This document shows positions 55,589-63,693 of a DNA stretch of 64,000 nucleotides, piece after piece. The notes beneath the pieces were generated by a model. The model searched no databases. It saw nothing but the letters and a program-made list of their open reading frames with translations, and had not been told where the DNA came from. The number at the start of each line of letters is the position of its first letter. The stretch's first letter is position 1. The translations under genes were made by a program, and so were the position numbers. This stretch comes from Sulfurospirillum_A sp029027265 (GTDB lineage Bacteria; Campylobacterota; Campylobacteria; Campylobacterales; Sulfurospirillaceae), in assembly GCA_029027265.1 (NCBI GenBank), contig CP093061.1:2108001-2172000 (forward strand). Reading direction: 5' to 3'.

Positions 55589-55888
55589 ATGGCATACTGC
55601 TGTGATGTAGAGAGAAAAAAACTCGTAAACCGTATCAATAGAATTTCTGGACAAATAAATAGCATAAAAAAAAATATAGTGGACGAATCAAACAGTTTTG
55701 AAGAAGACCCTTATGAAATAGTAAGACAACTTACTGCTGTAAAAGGTGCATTAAATGGCATGATAAACTCTTATATTGAACATTTTGCAAAAGGTCATTT
55801 GATCGAAAAAATCAAGAGTGGCAATAGTGCAGAAGCTGAAGCTCAAGTAGATAATCTTCTTGAAATCATCAAAGTATTTGGTAAATGA
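55589..55888 (+). CDS. CsoR/RcnR/FrmR-family metal-responsive repressor
   Basis: The 99-residue all-helical protein has the family core KLVNRINRISGQINSIKKNI and IVRQLTAVKGALNGMINSYIEHFAKGHLIEKI. These repressors release DNA on binding Cu, Ni/Co or formaldehyde. The Cys usually found at the start of helix 2 is not evident here (EEDPYEIVRQL). Instead, two adjacent Cys (residues 4-5) sit at the N-terminus. The metal is therefore unclear. It is translationally coupled (ATGA) to a CDF exporter, so it most likely controls it. Confidence 0.85.
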   Translation: MAYCCDVERKKLVNRINRISGQINSIKKNIVDESNSFEEDPYEIVRQLTAVKGALNGMINSYIEHFAKGHLIEKIKSGNSAEAEAQVDNLLEIIKVFGK

Positions 55889-56820
55889 AAAACTGTACAT
55901 TTGGAGCACATGAACACAGACCACTAATAAAAAAGCATCATTGTCATGAGCATAACCACGAACATGGTCACTCTCACGATCATAGAGGGCAAGATAGAAA
56001 GGTTTTAAAGATAGCCCTTGTTATTACTTTTATTACGATGATAGCAGAGTTTGTAGCTGGTTTCATTGGTAACTCTTTAGCTCTTATTAGTGATGCCATT
56101 CATATGTTTACTCACTCATTTGCACTTATTATATCTCTTGTTGCAATCATCATTGCGAGTAAAAAAGCTCCAATAAATAAGACCTTTGGTTACTACCGCA
56201 TAGAAGTATTGGCAGCTTTTATAAATGGTATCACTATAGTTTTGTCAATCATTTGGATACTTTATGAAGCTGTTGAAAGATTTTTAAATCCTCAAATTAT
56301 AGACTTACAAATCTCTATGATAGTAGCATTTATAGGATTAGTAGTGAACATCATAACTGGCGTTATACTCATGCAAGGAGACAGAGAAAACATAAACCTA
56401 AAATCAGCTTTTATGCATATGCTTGCTGACGCTCTGTCCTCAGTTGCTATCATAGTTGGTTATATTGTAATTTACTATACTGATTGGTATTTTATAGATA
56501 TTATTTTGGCTTTACTTGTAGCAGTTGTGATAGGTAAATGGTCATACGGTATCTTAAAAGACTCTATCAATACTCTACTTGAGAGCTCTCCTGTCGATAT
56601 AGAAAAACTTAAAAAATTTATAACAGATTTAGATGTTGCAATTTTAGAGGTTCATGATATTCACGTATGGGAGATAACCCAAGACATGTTTAACATAACT
56701 GCTCACATTAAAATAGACAAAAACTACATAGATAAGCACAAAGAGTTAATAAATAAAATCAACCATAAGATAGAGCATAACTACAACATAGCTCACTCAA
56801 CTTTTCAGCTAGAGTGGTGA
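55885..56820 (+). CDS. CDF-family divalent metal cation exporter
   Basis: This is a six-helix cation diffusion facilitator with a His-rich N-terminal tail (HHCHEHNHEHGHSHDH, about residues 18-33). The family's first metal site is in ISDAIHMFTHSFAL, where the common HxxxD motif has His in place of the second acidic residue. The helix 5 site HMLADALSSVAI keeps HxxxD. The C-terminal cytoplasmic domain (VHDIHVWEITQDM) is present. The changed residue suggests a metal other than Zn, possibly Co/Ni, but this is inference. It forms an operon with the CsoR/RcnR-like gene. Confidence 0.9.
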   Translation: MKNCTFGAHEHRPLIKKHHCHEHNHEHGHSHDHRGQDRKVLKIALVITFITMIAEFVAGFIGNSLALISDAIHMFTHSFALIISLVAIIIASKKAPINKTFGYYRIEVLAAFINGITIVLSIIWILYEAVERFLNPQIIDLQISMIVAFIGLVVNIITGVILMQGDRENINLKSAFMHMLADALSSVAIIVGYIVIYYTDWYFIDIILALLVAVVIGKWSYGILKDSINTLLESSPVDIEKLKKFITDLDVAILEVHDIHVWEITQDMFNITAHIKIDKNYIDKHKELINKINHKIEHNYNIAHSTFQLEW

Positions 56821-56982
56821 TGTCCTCAAAACTCTTAATATGGCAACTAATTCATAATTAGGAGCCACTTGTGTAGATTTAACTCTCACCAAAGAGTATT
56901 GAAGCTCCTTTTGTTATTATAAAACTATTGCAAATTAATTGTATTTTTATGGTAAAATTAGCACCAAATACAAGGAGTGTAT

Positions 56983-57228
56983 ATGCAAATAAATATAATT
57001 TACTGTAATCAGTGAGCTTATAGACCTAAAGCTTCCCGTGCGGGAGATGAGATACAAGAGGCCTATAAAGATGCTGACATAATTGGTGTTCCAAGTGTTG
57101 GAGGAGTTTTTGAAATAGAAGTTAATGGAGAAATTATTTTTTCTAAAAAGAAAGAGGGAAGATTTCCAATAGATGGGGAATTGGTAAAAAGAATTAAAGA
57201 GTGGGAATTTTCTAAAGAACAGGGATAA
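56983..57228 (+). CDS. SelW/Rdx-family selenoprotein with in-frame UGA (CxxU)
   Basis: The ATG at 56983 follows AAGGAG at good spacing. It reads MQINIIYCNQ, then TGA (57013-57015), then AYRPKASRAGDEIQEAY...VPSVGGVFEIEVNGEIIFSKKKEGRFPIDGELVKRIKEW and stops at TAA 57226-57228. The frame is otherwise open for 81 residues. The CxxU position, the VPS-GGVFEI-V-G strand pair and the FSKKKEGRFP segment match the SelW/SelT/Rdx thioredoxin-like family, whose members have Sec or Cys at this site. A SECIS-like hairpin follows the UGA. It probably acts as a small redox protein. It lies after the metal exporter and convergent with the AEC transporter gene. Confidence 0.85.
57032..57046 (+). promoter_or_regulatory. 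SECIS-like hairpin after the SelW UGA
   Basis: CTTCCC and GGGAG pair (with one T-G pair) around the loop GTGC. The loop begins with G and lies about 25 bases after the UGA, inside the spacing known for bacterial SECIS elements. It sits in coding sequence, as bacterial SECIS elements do. Confidence 0.6.
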
Positions 57229-58123
57229 CTAGAAATAGAGTTACCATACAAAGAAGAGTCTGGAGTGTGATGATTGAAGCCATTAAGCTAACATCACCTC
57301 CAAGCTCACGAGCTAAAATATAACCACTCACAGCAGTTGGCATAGCTCCAAAAATTACAGCTATTGCTAACATCTCACTACTTAGTCCAAACACCAAACC
57401 AACACCGTATATTACCATTGGAAAGTAAATTAGTTTTGCTAAGACAGCAACAACTAACTCTTTTTTTGCTAATTTTAAGTACTTAAATTCCAATCCAACA
57501 CCAACTGACAAAAGTCCTATTGGCAAAGCTGCCCCACTTAAAATAGTAAGAGTTTTGAGTGCAACTACAGGAAGAGTCATATCACCTGCATTAATAAGAC
57601 CGCCGACAACACAAGCAATTATAAGAGGATTTTTGATAATAGTTTTGAAAAATGCTAAAAATGAAAACTTGCCATCTCTAACATAGAGTGCAAATGTAGA
57701 AATACAAAGCACGTTAATAAACGGTATAACAAAAGCCATGAGAATAGCAGCTAAAACCAATCCCCTATCTCCATATACAGAATCAACAAAAGCTAAAATA
57801 ACATAAGAGTTAAACCTAATTCCACCTTGCATAATAGAGGTAAATGCTCTATTGTTAAACTTTATAAAAAAATTCAATACAATTAATGAGAAAAAAACAA
57901 TAAGTATAGATAAAAGTGCCGTTGTAACTAAATCTAGAGTCTGTTCTAAATCTATGTTTGAAGTAGAGACCTTATAAACTAAAAGAGCAGGCATAAGAAC
58001 ATAGTAAGTAAACTTATCTGCTTTTACCCAGAAGTCAGTTGATGGAAATTTGATTCTTTTAAAAAAATATCCCAACAAAATCAATGAAAAAATAGGTATA
58101 AGTGTATTTACTATGTGTTCCAT
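57212..58123 (-). CDS. AEC-family (auxin efflux carrier-like) transporter
   Basis: The 303-residue membrane protein has ten hydrophobic segments in two halves. It starts TLIPIFSLILLGYFFKRI and contains DKFTYYVLMPALLVYKVS, GLINAGDMTLPVVALKTLTILSGAALPIGLLSVGVGL and GAMPTAVSGYILARELGGD, all typical of the AEC family of organic-acid or related carriers. Its substrate is unknown. The 3' end overlaps the end of the SelW-like gene by about 17 bases on the opposite strand. Confidence 0.88.
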   Translation of the reverse strand: MEHIVNTLIPIFSLILLGYFFKRIKFPSTDFWVKADKFTYYVLMPALLVYKVSTSNIDLEQTLDLVTTALLSILIVFFSLIVLNFFIKFNNRAFTSIMQGGIRFNSYVILAFVDSVYGDRGLVLAAILMAFVIPFINVLCISTFALYVRDGKFSFLAFFKTIIKNPLIIACVVGGLINAGDMTLPVVALKTLTILSGAALPIGLLSVGVGLEFKYLKLAKKELVVAVLAKLIYFPMVIYGVGLVFGLSSEMLAIAVIFGAMPTAVSGYILARELGGDVSLMASIITLQTLLCMVTLFLVIPVL

Positions 58124-58449
58124 TAGTTTTTAGTTCTAAACCCCTCTTTTTTGATAAGCACTTTTAGCTTTTCCTGACACTCTCCTTGAAACTCCATCCA
58201 CTCATCTTTACAAGTTCCACCACTCCCAAGCTTTTTTTTAATTTTTTTACAAAGCTCTTTCAGGTCATTTTGAGCTATAAAAAAGGGTCCCATGATGCTC
58301 ACGGGTTTTCCTCTTCTTTTTTCCACCTTAAAAACTATAGAGTGTTCATTTGGAGTTTTTTTCTCTTTAAGAATCTCTTTTATCTTCTTTTTAGTATCAC
58401 TACTCCAAGCTTTGTCATTCTCAAGAGATGAACCAATCTTAATGTCCAT
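58123..58449 (-). CDS. yciH: SUI1/YciH-family translation factor
   Basis: The 108-residue protein has the SUI1 signature KKLGSGGTCKDEWMEFQGECQEKLKVLIKKEGF, in which basic residues and the GGT loop contact the ribosomal P site. Bacterial YciH is thought to influence start-codon choice. It overlaps the AEC gene by one base and the ABC-F gene by about ten, so the three form one minus-strand unit. Confidence 0.9.
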   Translation of the reverse strand: MDIKIGSSLENDKAWSSDTKKKIKEILKEKKTPNEHSIVFKVEKRRGKPVSIMGPFFIAQNDLKELCKKIKKKLGSGGTCKDEWMEFQGECQEKLKVLIKKEGFRTKN

Positions 58450-60031
58450 ACTTCTCTTTGTACTCTTCGTAAGGACCTTTGAAATCTACAACACTTCCAT
58501 CATTTTTAAACTCTATAATACGATTTGCATAAGCATCAATCAACTCTCTATCGTGTGTAACACAAATAACATTACCACTAAACTTGAAAAGACCCTCTCC
58601 TAAAGAGATAATAGCCTCCAAATCAAGGTGGTTATCTGGCTCATCAAGAATTAGAAAGTTACCTTTTTGCAGCATCATTTTTGAAAGCATCATGCGGTGT
58701 TTTTCTCCACCACTTATGCTTTTAACAGATTTTTTTTGATCTTCACCACTAAAAAGCATACGACCTAAACACTTTCTAATTTCATCTAAATCTTTGTTCT
58801 CATCATAAGTCTGTAACCACGTAAAAAGTTGGTCATCACCATCTATGAGGTCAGTTGTGTTTTGAGGGAAATAACTAGGCTCTATTGTAGCTCCCCACTT
58901 TACCTCTCCACTATCACATTTTATTTCATCCATAATTATATTTAAAAGCGTAGTTTTTCCAGCCCCATTTGGTCCAATAAGTGCTATCTTATCGCCTTTT
59001 TCTATCTTTAAAGAAAAGTCTTTTAAAACTTCTTCATCATATGATTTGTTTATGTTCACTAACTCTAAAACTTCATTACCTATCTCTCTTTTTGTTTTAA
59101 AAATGATGCTAGGGTCACGTCTAGTTGAGCATTGTAAATCTTCAATATCTAGTTTATCAAGTCTTTTTTGACGCGAAGTTGCTTGTTTTGCTTTAGAAGC
59201 ATTTGCACTAAACCTTCTAACAAAAGCTTCAAGCTCCTCTTTCTCTTTTAGTTTTTTACCTTGTTCTAACTCTTGTTGTTTTGAAATCAAGTTTGCCGCA
59301 ATGTACCAGTCATCATAGTTGCCTGTAAACTCACGTATTTTTCTAAAATCAACATCAAGTATATTTGTACAAACCGAGTTTAAAAAGTGTCTATCGTGAG
59401 ATATAACAACCATAGTTCCACCATGCCGTTTTAACTGCTCTTCAAGCCAAGCAATAGCCTCTAAGTCAAGGTTGTTCGTAGGCTCATCTAAAAATAAAAT
59501 ATCAGGTTTTGGGTAGAGAACTTGGGCAAGCAAAATCTTGAACTTATCACCACCTGTGAGTGAACTCATAAGCTCACCATGTACTTCTACTGGAAAATCC
59601 AAAGCACAAAGAATTTTCTCTATGTGAACATCAACCTCATAAGTTGGATCCTCTTCTGCACAAGTTATTTCAAGAACGGCAAGTCTATCGTTTACTTTTT
59701 CATCTTCAAAATCACCATTTACATACAAATCTTCTTTTTCTTTAATTGCATCATAGAGTTTTTTATTTCCATACATAACTGCATCTTTTAATGTAAACTC
59801 TTCATATGCATACTGATTTTGCCCCAGTGTTCCTACTTTTAAACCACTTTGAATTGCAATGTTTCCACTTGTTTGCTCTAACTCACCTGAGAGTATTTTC
59901 ATGAAAGTACTCTTTCCCGCTCCATTTGCCCCTATAAGACCATAACGTTTACCAACATCTAACTTTAAACTTATATCTTCAAATAACAACTGAGACGAAA
60001 ATCTCATTGTTATATTATTTGCTTCTAACAT
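58439..60031 (-). CDS. ybiT: ABC-F family ATPase (YbiT-like)
   Basis: This soluble protein carries two tandem ABC domains and no membrane segments. Each has Walker A (GANGAGKSTFMK and GPNGAGKTTLLN), a signature (LTGGDKFKILLAQ and ISGGEKHRMMLSK) and Walker B (ILFLDEPTNNLDLEA and FLILDEPDNHLDLEA). A charged linker (KQATSRQKRLDKLDIEDL) joins them. Such proteins act at the ribosomal E site. The 530-residue length fits YbiT. It overlaps the yciH gene, so both may act in translation. Confidence 0.9.
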   Translation of the reverse strand: MLEANNITMRFSSQLLFEDISLKLDVGKRYGLIGANGAGKSTFMKILSGELEQTSGNIAIQSGLKVGTLGQNQYAYEEFTLKDAVMYGNKKLYDAIKEKEDLYVNGDFEDEKVNDRLAVLEITCAEEDPTYEVDVHIEKILCALDFPVEVHGELMSSLTGGDKFKILLAQVLYPKPDILFLDEPTNNLDLEAIAWLEEQLKRHGGTMVVISHDRHFLNSVCTNILDVDFRKIREFTGNYDDWYIAANLISKQQELEQGKKLKEKEELEAFVRRFSANASKAKQATSRQKRLDKLDIEDLQCSTRRDPSIIFKTKREIGNEVLELVNINKSYDEEVLKDFSLKIEKGDKIALIGPNGAGKTTLLNIIMDEIKCDSGEVKWGATIEPSYFPQNTTDLIDGDDQLFTWLQTYDENKDLDEIRKCLGRMLFSGEDQKKSVKSISGGEKHRMMLSKMMLQKGNFLILDEPDNHLDLEAIISLGEGLFKFSGNVICVTHDRELIDAYANRIIEFKNDGSVVDFKGPYEEYKEKYGH

Positions 60032-60139
60032 TAAACTTCTTTCATTATATTTTTCGCGATTATACCATAATTTTATTTCTTATGTATAAGCAAAAGAAAT
60101 TGGCTATAATGTTTTATTATATTTAATTAAGGTAAAAAA

Positions 60140-61216
60140 ATGTTAACAGAAATCAATAGAATAAAGCAAAACCCTCTTTTTAAAAGTGAAACAGATTTTT
60201 TTATACAATATAGAAATAATTTTACACAATCTGTCATAGAGTATTTGGATTCTGAAAATCAATATGAATATTATCCCTCAGATAAAAACCGTATTGCAGA
60301 AAATTTTTATGATGCTCTTTTTTACCCTAAACAAGATTGTTTTGAAAAACATCTCTCTTGGATGAAATTCTCTACTAAAAACAACAAAAACATAGGATTT
60401 TTCTTTTCATCATTAATGTACAGCTTATTAGAATCATTTATGGAATACAAAAAAGTAAAAGATTTAAAAAAGAGTATGGATTTGATAAAAATTTGTGCAG
60501 GCCTTCAAAAAGAAATACTTAGTGCTCTTAATAGCAGCTACATATTTGATGTATCTCCTGATCTTCCTAAAAAAGATGGTATTACTTATCTTCACAAAAT
60601 GCATAAATTAGAACGGGGTATACGTTTCATAACGCATACTGACCTTGGAACTTGCCCTCATATAGCTTTTGTAAAGCAGATAGGACAGTACTCTGCAATC
60701 ATACAAGTAAGTGATGAACAGATGACAATGATGATGAGTCCTCATAGTTCATTTATACTCAAAAATAGTGACGATGAAAAAAACTTTTGTGTTCAAACAA
60801 ATATACTTTGTGTTGAGGAAAACACAATTATAATAAAAGAAATAGAAAAACTTAAGACTTCTCCACTTTTAAGTAGAAAGTATCCAAGGACTGCTATAGT
60901 TTATACAAGCATAATACATATAGCAAACGAAGATGAGTATATAACGGGCAACATGCTCGATATAAGTGAAAGTGGTATGAGTGTTATGAACTCAACCAAT
61001 AGTCACTTTAAAAAAGGACAAAATATTGTTGCTTTTATCTCTTATGAAGATGAAAAAACAGGATTTAAATTTAGCTTTGAGGCAAATGGTATCATTTCAA
61101 ATATCATAAGCATTGAACATGTTTTTAGATACGGAATACAACTCTTATTAAATGATGAAGAGAAAGACATAGTACATAACTTTATTAATATATTAAATGG
61201 TGTAGAAGAAGAATAA
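60140..61216 (+). CDS. PilZ-domain protein with unrecognised N-terminal region
   Basis: The last about 110 residues form a PilZ c-di-GMP receptor: SRKYPRTAIVY (RxxxR) followed by the GNMLDISESGMSV motif (DxSxxG). The first 240 residues are helical then mixed and match nothing I know (FFSSLMYSLLESFMEYKKVKDL...). It has no signal peptide. A TATAAT hexamer about 35 bases upstream is a likely -10. It probably changes behaviour in response to c-di-GMP made by GGDEF proteins such as the one at 41944. Confidence 0.8.
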   Translation: MLTEINRIKQNPLFKSETDFFIQYRNNFTQSVIEYLDSENQYEYYPSDKNRIAENFYDALFYPKQDCFEKHLSWMKFSTKNNKNIGFFFSSLMYSLLESFMEYKKVKDLKKSMDLIKICAGLQKEILSALNSSYIFDVSPDLPKKDGITYLHKMHKLERGIRFITHTDLGTCPHIAFVKQIGQYSAIIQVSDEQMTMMMSPHSSFILKNSDDEKNFCVQTNILCVEENTIIIKEIEKLKTSPLLSRKYPRTAIVYTSIIHIANEDEYITGNMLDISESGMSVMNSTNSHFKKGQNIVAFISYEDEKTGFKFSFEANGIISNIISIEHVFRYGIQLLLNDEEKDIVHNFINILNGVEEE

Positions 61217-61281
61217 AAAACACACCTGCATATAAAGTATTTCATATTGAAATATATTTACATGTAGGTAAACTTTTTTGC

Positions 61282-61287
61282 TACAAT
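61282..61287 (+). promoter_or_regulatory. TACAAT -10 element close to the GGDEF pseudogene start
   Basis: TACAAT (61282-61287) lies seven bases before the ATG at 61295 with no Shine-Dalgarno between, which would give a leaderless transcript. The placement is the same as before the mltC-like gene. Confidence 0.35.
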
Positions 61288-61294
61288 CACATCT

Positions 61295-62131
61295 ATGAAC
61301 AAAATCAATAAATTTCATCTTACCTCTTTCTTTTCTATTATTTTAGTCGCTCTAATAGCTAACTTTGAATTTAAAAATATACTGGTTTTTAAAGAAGTCT
61401 CCATAGGTCTTATCTTCATAAGTTTGGTATTTTCACTATTTTTTGGACGTAGCAAGTCATTTGTACTGCTTTTTATTCCTCTGTTTTTTAGTCTTTATAT
61501 GTTCTACCCCTCTATCTTAGGATTAGACGGTGGTAATCACTCTTTTTGGTATCTATTTCCAATAACAACTTCTTTAGGGTTTTTATTCGTTGGGATACTT
61601 TCAGAGAGAGGGTTATACTGTTTTTATGGAGCTTCAAAAATACTTATTATGCTTTTTATTTTGAGCATTACCTACTACCTTTTAGCAACATTTTCTATAG
61701 AGTTTAAAAACGCATTAGATACCTCTATCATAAGTTATGATATACCTATAATTGTTAATGATTTCACATTTTTAATTTCACTCCTATCAATAGGCTTTGT
61801 TAAAATAATATCAATTTTATTTTTTAACAATAGCATCGAACAAGCTACATTTTGGGCTCTTATATCACTACTGATTCCTTCTTTCTTTTTCCAAAATCAA
61901 AGCTCATTTATTCTTTTTAGCTCACTTAGTTCAGTTATCTTCATCACTGCACTTCTAAAAGATACTTATAACATGGCTTACATAGATACACTAACATGAA
62001 TTCCAGCTCGTCGTGCTCTTTAAGAGTCTTGCTTGAAACTTGGAAAAACTCCTACACAAATTATGAAAAAAGCTGATATGTCTTTATGTAAAGCTAAGGA
62101 AAGTGGACGAAATTGTATAATTACTTCTTAA
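61295..62131 (+). pseudogene. Membrane-anchored GGDEF protein with deleted core
   Basis: The N-terminal part (to TGA 61997-61999) has seven or so membrane helices (FSIILVALIANFEF, LIFISLVFSLFFG...). It ends MAYIDTLT, where a GGDEF domain normally starts. In the same frame, after the stop, come IPARRAL, another stop, and then TPTQIMKKADMSLCKAKESGRNCIITS, which is the end of a GGDEF domain. About 100-120 residues, including the active site, are missing. It is therefore an inactivated diguanylate cyclase, not a Sec protein, although one of the stops is TGA. Confidence 0.8.
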
Positions 62132-62189
62132 CTCTTATTTAAGGGGATACTGTTATAATTGTCACAAGTGGATATAAGGAATTATAATA

Positions 62190-62399
62190 ATGAAAACATT
62201 AAAATGCACGGATTCTGAGTGCAAAGAAAGACTAGCAAAAGTAAAAACCATGAGCTTTAGTGAGCTTGAAAAACAAAATTCACAATGTGCTAGTTGTGGT
62301 GACTGGATATTTAAAAAACAAGATGTGGCAAATAAGACTTACAATGCAATTTCAGTTAAATGGGCTGAAGAGTTTATGAATCAACAACTCAAAAAGTAG
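62190..62399 (+). CDS. Small Cys-containing protein of unknown function
   Basis: The 69-residue protein has four Cys in pairs (LKCTDSEC and SQCASCGDW) that could bind zinc or an Fe-S cluster. I know no family for it. A ribosome-binding site AAGGA lies upstream. Its stop codon is inside a shared terminator hairpin. Confidence 0.6.
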   Translation: MKTLKCTDSECKERLAKVKTMSFSELEKQNSQCASCGDWIFKKQDVANKTYNAISVKWAEEFMNQQLKK

Positions 62400-62419
62400 A
62401 GGGACAAAAGCCCCTCTAC
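62396..62419. terminator. Bidirectional intrinsic terminator
   Basis: GTAGAGGG (62396-62403) and CCCTCTAC (62412-62419) form a perfect eight-base-pair stem with an eight-base loop. T-rich sequence follows on the plus strand (CTTTTA) and five T on the minus strand. It lies between the convergent 62190 gene and dapD and ends both transcripts. Confidence 0.8.
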
Positions 62420-62422
62420 CTT

Positions 62423-63628
62423 TTAGTGTAAATCGCTATTTAAAACAACTTCTCTTTGACTTCTCAAAGCTATAATCATTCCATTAGTACTATTTTGTCT
62501 AAAATGTATTCCATTTAGATTTGAAAAATCCAATCCTTTTAGGAATTGAACTTCATTACTATCTTTACATGTAAAGCTTGGATTAACGTCTTTGATCTTA
62601 ATTACTTGCGATGGGCTTACGCCTATCTTAGTGCCTTCTAATATAGCAATGCCTGCATCAACAATGCAACCATCACCTAAAGGTATACCTGTAACAGAGT
62701 TCGCACCTAAAAGAGTGTTTTCTCCAATTGTTATTGGATTTCCATCAGTTCCACTAAGAACTCCTAGTATGCTAGCTCCTCCACCAACGTCACTACCTTT
62801 GCCAACTATAGCAGATGAACTTATACGTCCTTCAACCATAACTGCACCAGTAGTTCCAGCATTAAAGTTAATGTAACTTGCTCCTGGCATAACTGTAGTT
62901 CCTGCACTCAATTGTGCTCCCATACGAACCTTACTAGCATCCAAAATACGAGTATTGTCTTGTGGAATAACATGAGATAAGAAACGTGGAAATTTATCCA
63001 CTGATTCTATAATAGGAAAGGTACCTTGAAGTTTCATCTCTATCTCATTTGCTCTTAACCAATCAAGCTCAATTGGAATACCCATAGACCACGCTACGTT
63101 TTCAAGTACTCCAAATGCACCGTTTAGATTTAGACTTCTTAGTGCTGCTTTCCCTGTTGAGAGAGCGTAAAGTTTTAGATAAGCTGCTTCAACACTCTTT
63201 AAAGCATCGTCATCAAAAATGAAAACCAATCTATAATCATCTCTAAGTTCATCTGATTTTCTTATCCAATTTAGCATACTGATAACTTGAACATTTTTAT
63301 GAGCATCACCATAAGCTTCGTTTATATATGGTGCAAATGCTTTATATGCATTTTTAACAAACTTTTTCTTCACATCACAGACAAACTCACTGCCACTAAA
63401 ATCTACTTTTATACCACTCTCATTCAAAACTGCTACAAAAACCGCAGCACTTCCAAAATTCTCTCCCCAGTTTATAACTGGGAAGTTAGCTTGTAGTATT
63501 TTATCGCTATTTAACTGACCACGGTCAACTCTTGCAATTCCAAAACCTATTGGTTTTCTGTAACCTTCTATGGCTTCCGTACTTTTAATAAGAGCTTTAA
63601 ACTCTTCCGTATTTTTTATATTTTTCAT
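62423..63628 (-). CDS. dapD: Tetrahydrodipicolinate N-succinyltransferase
   Basis: DapD acts in the succinylase branch of lysine and meso-diaminopimelate synthesis. The C-terminal half is a left-handed beta-helix built of hexapeptide repeats (MGAQLSAGTTVMPGASYINFNAGTTGAVMVEGRISSSAIVGKG...). The N-terminal half (KPIGFGIARVDRGQLNSDKILQANFPVINWGENFGSAAVFV) matches the long form seen in Campylobacterota. Length (401) fits that form and exceeds the short enterobacterial one. An AAGG ribosome-binding site precedes the ATG. Confidence 0.88.
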   Translation of the reverse strand: MKNIKNTEEFKALIKSTEAIEGYRKPIGFGIARVDRGQLNSDKILQANFPVINWGENFGSAAVFVAVLNESGIKVDFSGSEFVCDVKKKFVKNAYKAFAPYINEAYGDAHKNVQVISMLNWIRKSDELRDDYRLVFIFDDDALKSVEAAYLKLYALSTGKAALRSLNLNGAFGVLENVAWSMGIPIELDWLRANEIEMKLQGTFPIIESVDKFPRFLSHVIPQDNTRILDASKVRMGAQLSAGTTVMPGASYINFNAGTTGAVMVEGRISSSAIVGKGSDVGGGASILGVLSGTDGNPITIGENTLLGANSVTGIPLGDGCIVDAGIAILEGTKIGVSPSQVIKIKDVNPSFTCKDSNEVQFLKGLDFSNLNGIHFRQNSTNGMIIALRSQREVVLNSDLH

Positions 63629-63674
63629 GTTACCTTCTATTTATAAATAAAATTCAACCATTAATTTTTTGTAT

Positions 63675-63689
63675 CTCTAAAACTTAGAG
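63675..63689 (-). promoter_or_regulatory. Hairpin after the Mrp UGA: candidate SECIS
   Basis: On the minus strand CTCTAA-GTT-TTAGAG forms a six-base-pair stem with a three-base loop starting with G, about 22 bases after the TGA at 63703-63705. No T-run follows, so it is a poor intrinsic terminator. The distance and loop fit a bacterial SECIS, but hairpins of this size are common. Confidence 0.35.
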
Positions 63690-63693
63690 CTAA

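Noticed and set aside
61997..61999. TGA followed by open frame in the GGDEF gene as a selenocysteine codon
   Set aside because: The stop lies at the start of the GGDEF domain where no Cys/Sec is expected, a second stop (TAA) follows after eight codons, and the catalytic core is deleted. It is a pseudogene.
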